Below are positions 22,853-31,163 of a stretch of DNA of 64,000 nt, piece by piece. Numbering within the stretch: position 1 is the first letter of the stretch; every line of letters begins with the position of its first letter. Made by a program: the position numbers and the translations under genes. The notes beneath the pieces were generated by a model. The model had not been told where the DNA came from. It saw nothing but the letters and a program-made list of their open reading frames with translations, and did not search any database. Origin of the DNA: Morinoia aosen (Eukaryota > Arthropoda > Malacostraca > Amphipoda > Talitridae); NCBI GenBank assembly GCA_030386875.1, contig CM059557.1, forward strand, positions 57,428,514 through 57,492,513, written 5' to 3'.

Positions 22853-22972
22853 TTATTGAGATTTTTCAACAATTTTGATTTTTCTCGTTTCAGCTCTGAT
22901 GATGAAATTTTAATTCCGAAACGTTTGCGATAAATGTAATGTTCGTTTTTACTCTGGTTCTCCTGTTTATTC
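22853..22972 (+). repeat. right arm of Penelope-associated inverted repeat
   Basis: Direct-orientation tail of the fragment. It contains the hammerhead-like core at 22896-22922. The post-core sequence gaaacgtttgcgataaatgt resembles gaaacgtttcataaatat in the larger Penelope copy. Confidence 0.85.
22896..22922 (+). ncRNA. hammerhead-ribozyme-like core (candidate)
   Basis: The sequence is CTGATGA (22896-22902), then a 15-base segment able to form a short imperfect stem (GAA against TTC), then GAAAC (22918-22922). CTGATGA and GAAA are the two invariant halves of the hammerhead core, and Penelope-like elements are known to carry such motifs in their terminal repeats. Stems I and III and the cleavage site were not demonstrated. 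Activity is unproven. Confidence 0.4.
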
Positions 22973-23527
22973 TGATCCATTTTTATACCTAAATGATACA
23001 TCTGGGTGTTTAGAACTAAAGTTCTCACTACTCTTACTGAACAAACTGAAAACAAAACATTCACACTGAAAAGACAAATATAAAAAAACATTGAAAATGT
23101 TTACGCACAATAAAAAGTTTCACCGCCGATTCTCATTCGTTTATTTATTGGCACTTTTTTAAAATGTGCATAGACTCAAAAATGTAGTTATCGGACGAAT
23201 TTGGTCACTTGGAATATTTGCTTGCTGCACTCTGGACTCCAACCGTCCTGTGCCTCTGTCGCAGTAGGGGACCCAAAGATAGGAAGGGATTTGCTAGCCC
23301 ATGGATGATTTTCAACGAACCCCTCTTGCCATCCTCACATGATACCAGCCTCGTAGCAGTACAGCTGGAAGTGTCAAGTTCTTTTAATTTGAATTATATA
23401 CACGGTGTGCTTCAGCATGCAACATAACTGAACTGAGTCTACTTAGAAGCACGCTGCCATTTCTTCCGCTGAAACGACGTGAAATGGTTCAAAATCATGC
23501 CCGTGGATCTGAACATGTTTTGTTGGC
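22973..23527. other. spacer, no gene recognised
   Basis: Unique AT-rich sequence between the Penelope fragment and the second 37-bp array. A 72-codon frame at 23209-23427 has no recognisable domain. Confidence 0.45.
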
Positions 23528-24628
23528 TTCTTTCGCTTGGACCTGGAATGAGCTTTACTTTGTGTCCTCTCGCGTGGACCTGGAATGAGCTTTACTTTGT
23601 GTCTTCTCGCGTGGACCTGAAATGAGCTTTACTTTGTGTCCTCTCGCGTGGACCTGAAATGAGCTTTACTTTGTGTCCTCTCGCGTGGACATGAAATGAG
23701 CTTCACTTTGTGTCTTCTCGCGTGGACCTGAAATGAGCTTTACTTTGTGTCCTCTCGCGTGGACCTGAAATGAGCTTTACTTTGTGTCCTCTCGCGTGGA
23801 CCTGAAATGAGCTTTACTTTGTGTCTTCTCGCGTGGACCTGAAATGAGCTTTACTTTGTGTCCTCTCGCGTGGACCTGAAATGAGCTTCACTTTGTGTCC
23901 TCTCGCGTGGACCTGAAATGAGCTTTACTTTGTGTCCTCTCACATGGACCTGAAATGAGCTTTACTTTGTGTCTTCTCGCGTGGACCTGAAATGAGCTTT
24001 ACTTTGTGTCTTCTCGCGTGGACCTGAAATGAGCTTTACTTTGTGTCCTCTCGCGTGGACCTGAAATGAGCTTTACTTTGTGTCCTCTCACATGGACCTG
24101 AAATGAGCTTTACTTTGTGTCTTCTCGCGTGGACCTGAAATGAGCTTTACTTTGTATCCTCTCGCGTGGACCTGAAATGAGCTTTACTTTGTGTCCTCTC
24201 ACATGGACCTGAAATGAGCTTTACTTTGTGTCTTCTCGCGTGGACCTAAAATGAGCTTTACTTTGTGTCTTCTCGCGTGGACCTGAAATGAGCTTTACTT
24301 TGTGTCTTCTCGCGTGGACCTGAAATGAGCTTTACTTTGTGTCTTCTCGCGTGGACCTGAAATGAGCTTTACTTTGTATCCTCTCGCGTGGACCTGAAAT
24401 GAGCTTTACTTTGTATCCTCTCGCGTGGACCTGAAATGAGCTTTACTTTGTATCCTCTCGCGTGGACCTGAAATGAGCTTTACTTTGTGTCCTCTCACAT
24501 GGACCTGAAATGAGCTTTACTTTGTGTCTTCTCGCGTGGACCTGAAATGAGCTTTACTTTGTATCCTCTCGCGTGGACCTGAAATGAGCTTTACTTTGTG
24601 TTCGTTAGCGTGGATCTGGAATGAGGTT
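23528..24628. repeat. 37-bp minisatellite B, about 30 copies
   Basis: The unit is tcgcgtggacctgaaatgag followed by ctttactttgtgtcctc. Variants alternate between tgtcctctcgcg, tgtcttctcgcg, tgtatcctctcgcg and tgtcctctcacatgg. The cacatgg variant recurs at spacings near 148, 111 and 297 bases, which are close to multiples of 37. The outermost copies (cgcttggacctggaatg at the left, agcgtggatctggaatgagg at the right) are the most diverged, as is usual for array edges. It is unrelated in sequence to minisatellite A despite the equal period. Confidence 0.97.
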
Positions 24629-25336
24629 TTCTCAAAAAAGTGTTTATTCTAATTTTAGTCAGACTAAAGTAAATGTGGGAACAATGCAAATTTAAAACAC
24701 GATGAAGGATATTAATAAACGATATCGTCCATACGGGATATCATAACACTGAAAACTGGCACTCGTAAAACCGTCCATAGTTTCGTTATTTCCTAGGAAA
24801 TGTCCCTTATTCACAGTAAATCCCAAAAAGGAACATTTAAATCTAAATGACTAGAAATACGTGAATAAAAGCATTTATCGTCATTTCAAAGGTATAAAAT
24901 AGTTTTCAATTAATGTTAACCCCACCGAACGGTCTTAACTAATTCACGGTGCCGCTATTGTTCACTTCCCCCATAACGTTGAACAACGTCTATATTCTTA
25001 GATGCAAGGCCACACTATTTTACGAGCAGCACACAAGTCGGTGAAAACACAGATTTGACCAAGAACTGCAGAGATAGCCATTCTTTACTGAGGCATTTCT
25101 GGAGCAACGCGGCGCCCTGGAGGATCGAGTTAATGGAGCGGCAGCGCTGATCTCGTGACGCCCCCCGCATGCAAGCCGCGGAGTCGACGTGCTGGCCAGC
25201 CTGCCCGTCACCGAGCGTCTGCTTCACGGGCGTCTAGTGAGCAAACGGACCACGTTGTCAGACGTGCTCATCCCTGTGGACTGCCGTGTGTACGGGGAAA
25301 TTCCGAGTATACCTCAGTCTGTCTACTGTATATACC
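24629..25336. other. intergenic with a GC-rich patch
   Basis: No gene recognised. A GC-rich patch at about 25090-25260 has overlapping frames on both strands. Confidence 0.45.
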
Positions 25337-25690
25337 GGATGTTGTGTAATTCGATGCGCATATTTTAACCATATACAGAGAAAAGCTAAATAAAACGATT
25401 TTCAGGAGTGGCAAAAACCTAAAGACTCATTCTTTTTCGAGAAATGAAGATCTGAAATACTTTTAGATTCCCATAGGAATAGGCTTACAATGCAGCCTAC
25501 GAGTAAAATCTAACTTCTTATGCTGGCTGTTGGCGTGCGCTTTAGCCTATTCGTACGGGAATCTAATATTATTTTATGATATCATTTCTCGAAAACGAAT
25601 GAGTTTTGGGGTTTTTTCACCCATGAAAATCGTTTTATTTAACGTTTTTCTGTACATGATTAATATATGTGCAGCAAATTACACAACACC
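25337..25690. mobile_element. fold-back / MITE-like element
   Basis: The two halves are imperfect reverse complements over roughly 145 bases each, with a ~65-base centre. Matching blocks are ggatgttgtgtaat against attacacaacacc at the outer ends, aaataaaacgattttca against tgaaaatcgttttattt, tttttcgagaaatga against tcatttctcgaaaa, and tagattccc against gggaatcta near the centre. There is no coding capacity. The shape fits a non-autonomous inverted-repeat element. No target duplication could be fixed. Confidence 0.75.
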
Positions 25691-25696
25691 ATGAAC

Positions 25697-26450
25697 ATCT
25701 GGTCATATAAGTTCTGTCCGAATTTTACCTTTATTCAAATTGAACGAAATTTAGAGTATTTTATAATGTCTGAAGGAGCTGAACATTATTTTTATGTTTA
25801 AATGAATTTAAGCGGACCAAATTTTATTTTACAGAACAATAAAATTAAAATTTGTTTGATTAAAACCCTGCTGACATGGAAGTACCCAAGAATCATTTGA
25901 GGCACATAATATTTTATGAGCTCAAAAAAGGAAACTCAGCAGCCGAAGCAACTAGAAACATTCCCTCAGTTTATGGAGTGGAATGTGTGAATGAAAGAAC
26001 TTGCAGAAGATGGTTTGCGAAATTCAGAAGTGGAGATTTCACACTCGAAAATGAAGATCGAACCGGATGTCCAGTTGAGGGTGATCATAAGCTTTCTGCA
26101 AGCCACAACAAGAATTACGTCACAAAAGATCGAAGAACTTTGTAGGGAGATAATTCTTCATTCAACTTATTCTCCCCCCTTGTTCTTTCAGGCTACCATT
26201 TGTTTCGTAGCTTACAAAATCAATCAGAAGGAACAGCTCTTGCACCACAGGAAGAGGTTAAAACTGATATTTGTGATTTCTTCGAATCAAAACGGAAAGA
26301 ATTGTACAGTAATGGTATTAATAAGATTATGATAGATGGAAGGAAATCATAGATAATCAGGAAAAAAACATTGATGACTGAATCTTCAATTAAATGTAAC
26401 ATTTGGTCACTTGGTTCATTGATTCCAAGTTCGGACAGTACTTGACCTGA
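25697..26450 (+). mobile_element. mariner-like element, internally deleted
   Basis: The left end (catctggtcatataagttct, then gtccgaatttt) and the reverse complement of the right end (tatcaggtcaagtactgtcc, then gaact) match as about 28-base terminal inverted repeats. A TA lies outside the right end at 26451-26452. Inside are the N-terminal and C-terminal parts of a mariner transposase without its middle. At about 755 bases it is roughly 60% of a normal mariner length. Confidence 0.85.
25876..26350 (+). pseudogene. mariner transposase, internally deleted
   Basis: The first part begins MEVPKNHLRHIIFYELKKGN. It has the mariner helix-turn-helix sequence, including ECVNERTCRRWFAKFRSGDF and a decayed PRSGRP-like block (DRTGCPVE). 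Near 26080 the frame shifts and continues FLQATTRITSQKIEEL. Directly after that, from about 26158, the protein resumes at the far C-terminus: HSTYSP, then SGYHLFRSLQNQ, FFESKRKELYSNGINK. About 200 residues carrying the first two catalytic Asp residues are missing. The third catalytic Asp (normally PSDYHLF) is Gly. The gene is dead, but the ends could still have been mobilised in trans. Confidence 0.9.
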
Positions 26451-26452
26451 TA

Positions 26453-29005
26453 GAAATAAAAGATACAAGTTGAGCTCATGCTCAGTTGTGTTAAGGCACA
26501 CTCATTGAATTTTGGTGTATGAATTTAAGGTTAATGCAAATTCCAATTCTACCCACGTCTGTCATTAAACAGGAGATCCATGTCGCCTATGCTAACTCAG
26601 ATTAAGTGAGGTATTTTTAACAATTTCTCATGTTCCGGTCAACGTCAGAAAAAGTGCGTGAACAATTTACCTCCGTACCACTTCAAAATTCGCGTCCTTG
26701 ATGCTTGAGAAGTAACGTGCGTCACACGAGTTTGCAACGCAGCTGGTCTCGTGAGATGAGTTTAGGTTCTTGAGATTCTCACACCAGGTAGTTTGAACGC
26801 ACAAGGAATCGATTTACAACGATTTTGTGATGCGAGCACACAGCAAACATTACGTTACTGATGGCACTCTATAAATACCTTGGCTTATCACGCTGGTGAA
26901 CGCCTTGGGGTTCTATCTTCACATTTTATCGCTGCGTTGAGACGTCACTAGGCTGCAGCAGATAGCTTTTTTGTGTGAATTTTGATAAAAAACTAGACTC
27001 TCCTAACCTACTGGTCAAGGTTGCTTCCATGATTAATTTCGGAGAACTATTCTTCGTAAAATGTTATTTGATTAGATCGGATCCACATAGCCGCGTCAAG
27101 AGACGAGTCTGGTGCCTCTCATTGATTTGCATTAACAAGGGAGACCAAATTCTCGGATTTGAGGGATTGGCATACATCCATGAAAATACACAAGAAAATT
27201 ACATGCACCCAAATGCACGAAAATATGGAAATTCAATGATTACAGATTACAAGGACACAAATCATGACGGTACTCACCTAGTGTAGAGACCCACTTACAA
27301 TCCGCGGTCTCCATTCTCACTTTCTTCCAAAGCGAAATCCATTTGTTCACGTTAGGGCTTAGTTCGCACAAATTTATCAATTTCGAAATTATATTAGAGG
27401 CAAGATCTACTACTATACATTGTATAAAGCTGCTATACAAGTCAAATCATTGATAACGTCGGATGAGGACTGATAATCGTTGATACTGATTAACACGCTA
27501 ACGATTACCTAGTAGTTCTACCCGCGTTAAGGACATCCTAATGATTGGTTATAATTGGAACTGAATTTTGCCGGCCAAACAATCCCTTTATAAGTTTAAC
27601 TACACACTGGATACATAACAGAAATGCAACCTCTCCTACACTGCGTTTCTTCCAACAGTGCGTTTCACAATTATGCCTCCAGGCTACAAGTTCATTTCAT
27701 TCGGACATCAGTTCATAATCTCGGGCAATATGGAAAACATCAGTTCATCAAACGTGCTCCGACGACTGTGCGATTGATCATTCCGACTCTCAGTGCTCCG
27801 GCTTTTCTTCCCACCCTCCCTGCTCGTCTCCAGATGACATTAGATTTTCTTTTTCTTCAACCGCCCCGGTCTTGTTTTAATTTTTATTTTGCACCTCAGA
27901 CGGTTTTCGACGCACAACTCCCTTTCCCCAAGGGCTACACATTAAGTGTTTCTTGAGGGATGCCCTCTTTTTCTTATTCGACCAATAATGCCTTTAGAAA
28001 TTTCAGAAGTGATCGTCTAAGCCCTTCCTACGTCAGATTTGGCTGTTTTATTGGGCACCCTGGGGCTCGAATTATCCTCCCCTTGGGATACAGAGACCCC
28101 TTTGAGCCTGTAACGTTCGATTATTTCTTGTACATTTTCTAAGGCCTGCGCGTTTGGGTTTCCCGCAGTCCTGACATCCCGTCGCAATGAGCGACTCTTA
28201 GTTGTTCGCCTACCCTCTAGCTCAAGTGGCATGTTATATAAAAACCTCTTGTGGTCACCTGCACCTGTTCCTCAGCCTGACGGAATACAGCCCTTCCCGC
28301 TTACACAAGCTCATATCAGCTCCACACCCACACATTTTGAACACAAACACACAAGAACTCGCAAGGCACATAAAGTGCTGATGCAACAAGAACGCACAGC
28401 TGCAAGATGTAGGTTTTTATTACGCGTTAAAATTTCAACGAACGAATCTAAATACAGTGCTACAAAAACTACATTGCATCCTTGTAATAACTTAAAAAAC
28501 GAAACGAATTAAAAAAACACAATTTAGTGATTTCACAAATAAAACACATTCTACTCATTAATTCATTAATTTAAAATATTTTGGAACTGCTGCGTGTGGT
28601 ATTTTAAAACATTTCCTATGTTATAACTTATAGCACTGATTGTGAATTTTGTTCCAAGTTAAAACTGAGAACTAAGCAAGCGATAAAAGAAGATTATCAA
28701 AGTTTGAAAAGCAATAAAGTTTTCCCCAGACAGATGATATACCCGAGAACCTTTCCTCGAGAAGATTTTAAATTACAATTAACCATTAGCGTTGGCACTA
28801 TAAGAGAAAATCAGTTTTTGAAAGTCATATATTTCGTAATTGGGCGCAGTAAAACAAGATCAACATCGTGTCAGCAAGTCAAACTTTTTGCTCCAACGAA
28901 GTCAAGTAAATGAGAAACGTACAATGTCATCGTCAGTTGACTGTACGTGTCGTGATGATGGCCTCTGAAATCCTATAGAGTATTCCTGTAGCTACACCAT
29001 AGTCT
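26453..29005. other. intergenic, no gene recognised
   Basis: Unique sequence. Frames of 90-110 codons at 26975-27286 and 27624-27956 have no domain I recognise and no sign of a conserved protein. No transposon ends were noticed. Confidence 0.5.
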
Positions 29006-29115
29006 GTGCATCCAGTACCCCAGTACACCCCAGTCTGTGTATCCAGTCTCCTAGTGCACCCCAGTCTGTGCATCCAGTCTCCCAGTACATCCCAGTTTGT
29101 GCATCCAGTCTTCAT
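29006..29115. repeat. 31-bp degenerate repeat, about 3.5 copies
   Basis: The unit is close to catccagtctcccagtacac followed by cccagtctgtg. It directly precedes the 33-bp array and shares acaccccagtctg with it, so it may be an older or diverged edge of the same array. Confidence 0.8.
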
Positions 29116-29138
29116 GCAGTATTCCATACTTCACACCC

Positions 29139-29732
29139 CAGTCTGCAAGCAGCACCCCATGCTACACACCCCAGCCTGCAAGCAGCACCCCATGCTACAC
29201 ACCCCAACCTGCAAGCAGCACACATGCTACACACCCCAGCCTGCAAGCAGCACACATGCTACACACCCCAGCCTGCAAGCAGCACCCCATGCTACACACC
29301 CCAGCCTGCAAGCAGCACTCCATGCTATACACCCCAGCCTGCAAGCAGCACCCCATGCTACACACCCCAGCCTGCAAGCAGCACCCATGCTATACACCCC
29401 AGCCTGGAAGCAGCACCCCATGCTACACACCCCAGCCTGCAAGCAGCACCCCATGCTATACACCCCAGCCTGCAAGCAGCACTCCATGCTATACACCCCA
29501 GCCTGCAAGCAGCACTCCATGCTATACACCCCAGCCTGCAAGCAGCACTCCATGCTATACACCCCAGCCTGCAAGCAGCACCCCATGCTACACACCCCAG
29601 CCTGCAAGCAGCACCCCATGCTACACACCCCAGCCTGCAAGCAGCACTCCATGCTATACACCCCAGCCTGCAAGCAGCACCCCATGCTACACACCCCAGC
29701 CTGCAAGCAGCACCCCATGCTATACACCCCAG
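29139..29732. repeat. 33-bp minisatellite, left segment, about 18 copies
   Basis: The unit is cctgcaagcagcaccccatg followed by ctacacaccccag, with ctatacac as the common variant. Two 31-32-base units read agcacacatg and one reads agcacccatg. The array stops abruptly at 29732 in atacaccccag and resumes in the same orientation at 35824. Several frames on both strands are open through it (CKQHPMLHTPA, ASSTPCYTPQP), but these are read-through. Confidence 0.96.
29722..29732. repeat. putative target-site duplication, left copy
   Basis: atacaccccag at the last position of the left 33-bp segment. An identical copy begins the right segment at 35824-35834. Confidence 0.65.
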
Positions 29733-29743
29733 GGGGGGGGGGG
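29732..29743 (+). repeat. G12 homopolymer at the retrotransposon 3' junction
   Basis: Twelve G residues join the minisatellite to the element. The first may belong to the target copy. On the element's own strand this is a terminal C tract. Confidence 0.9.
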
Positions 29744-29976
29744 CGATGCCATTAGGAAAGAGAGGAAAAAGAGAGTTTGGCACAGAGTGTGCCAGAAGAA
29801 CAGAAAGCGAAAGGGAAGAGGATAGTAGGAGAGGGAAGAGACGCGGAAAAAGCGCATAATTTGGTGATCCTGTTGACGTAATTTCACATATAAGGTTTCC
29901 CTGGGGTATGGGATAAGGGAACCTTTCAAGGCTTTATATGTACAAATTATCAAGTTCTAAAGTGCCGATGTGGCTA

Positions 29977-29996
29977 TTACCTAATATTATAGGTAA
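29977..29996. other. small hairpin in the retrotransposon 3' region
   Basis: ttaccta (29977-29983) and taggtaa (29990-29996) form a perfect 7-bp stem with a six-base loop. A further short stem, tggcac/gtgcca, lies at about 29780-29800. Confidence 0.6.
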
Positions 29997-30111
29997 AGCG
30001 TAACTATATATACATATTAACCTTATATTACATTTAAAGGCTGAGGTATATCTACAAGGTAATCTCATGTACCCATCCCTAACCGACTAATTCGCAAAGT
30101 AGTTAGTTATT

Positions 30112-30633
30112 TTACACACATTTATACAGATTGAGGAATAATTTACATAAAGGTATGTATGATGATTGCTGTGGGTATTTCTAAAATGATGGTTTACATA
30201 TAACATTATTATAGTACACATATACATAAATACACATTTTTTCATTTTTTTATTTTTTATTTTTTTGTTTATTTTTTAATTTTTTTTACATTTTTTTTCT
30301 TCTTTTTTAAATATATGTGCACAAATTGAGGAATATATTACATATAGATATGTATGATGCTTGCTATGGATATTTACAAATTGACAATTTACACATATTA
30401 CTGCTGTACATACATACTCATACATACACGTACATATGTATTGAGCAGAACAAATATGTATAGATATTTTTTTATATTATTATTAAATGTTTTTTTTCTT
30501 TTTTTTTCCTTAATAACATATGTACAAATTTGAAAATATTTTACAGAAATAAATGTGTGATTGCTATGGGTATTTTTAAAATTGTCAATTTACAATTTAC
30601 ATGTAACAAAATATACATATATACACTCATATG

Positions 30634-30640
<7 letters not shown>
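30112..30640. repeat. three diverged ~200-base direct repeats, T-rich
   Basis: Similar modules start near 30117, 30312 and 30518. Each reads roughly: (g)tacaaattgaggaatat, then ttacat, then atgtatgatgattgct, then atgggtatttctaaaat, then a tttacat/ttacacat block, then a T-rich stretch. They lie in the 3' region of the retrotransposon. Spacing is near 195-205 bases. Confidence 0.75.
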
Positions 30641-30723
<83 letters not shown>

Positions 30724-30762
30724 TATATATATATAAACCATCATATATATATATATATCTAT
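30638..30762. repeat. (AT)n microsatellite
   Basis: An almost pure TA run of about 80 bases to 30719, followed by interrupted atatataa and atatatatct pieces. It lies within the 3' region of the retrotransposon, and open frames rich in Tyr and Ile across it are artefacts. Confidence 0.95.
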
Positions 30763-31030
30763 ATAAACCAAAGAGAAAAATATATATATATATTTTTTTT
30801 CTCTTCATTTTTTTACAATATCACAACAAAGCCCTTATGCAGCCTTGTCACCGGCATCTCCACCACATGTCCCCCCCGGGACGCTCCACCTCAAAAAGGA
30901 CGTAAGAACATGTAAGGTTGGCGACTGATATTTTACTGAAAGGTTATGAATATGTGGTGAGTGAGGACGGAATGATCAATGACTATTTGGAGGTTGACTA
31001 TTTAGTGTTGATTGAAAATTGAGGTTGTGG

Positions 31031-31094
31031 TTTGGGGTTTTGGCTTCCCGCCCGTGGGGGGAAGACCGTTCCGTCCGCTCGCCAAAACCCCAAA
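31031..31094. other. perfect 14-bp stem in the retrotransposon 3' region
   Basis: tttggggttttggc (31031-31044) and gccaaaaccccaaa (31081-31094) are exact reverse complements, about 36 bases apart. The site is about 70-130 bases past the ORF2 stop on the element's strand. Confidence 0.85.
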
Positions 31095-31163
31095 TAAAAA
31101 ACAAAGTAAATAAGTAATTGAAAATTGTTACGGTCTTCCCCATTGATTGCTGATGAAAATTTA

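Larger units (their letters stand above)
22255..22972 (+). mobile_element. Penelope-like element fragment between inverted repeats
   Basis: Two copies of a ~120-base sequence lie in inverted orientation at 22255-22381 and 22853-22972. Both contain tttttactctggttct and a gttcgtttttac block. Between them the plus strand encodes the C-terminal nuclease part of a Penelope-like element. The right arm sits about 170 bases past the coding part and has the same tail layout as the larger copy at 45.6-47.8 kb. The left arm is an inverted copy of that tail. Such partial inverted copies are known for Penelope-like elements. Confidence 0.75.

Noticed and set aside
30541-30905. Tyr/Ile-rich frames at 30.5-30.9 kb
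   Set aside because: Translation of the AT microsatellite.
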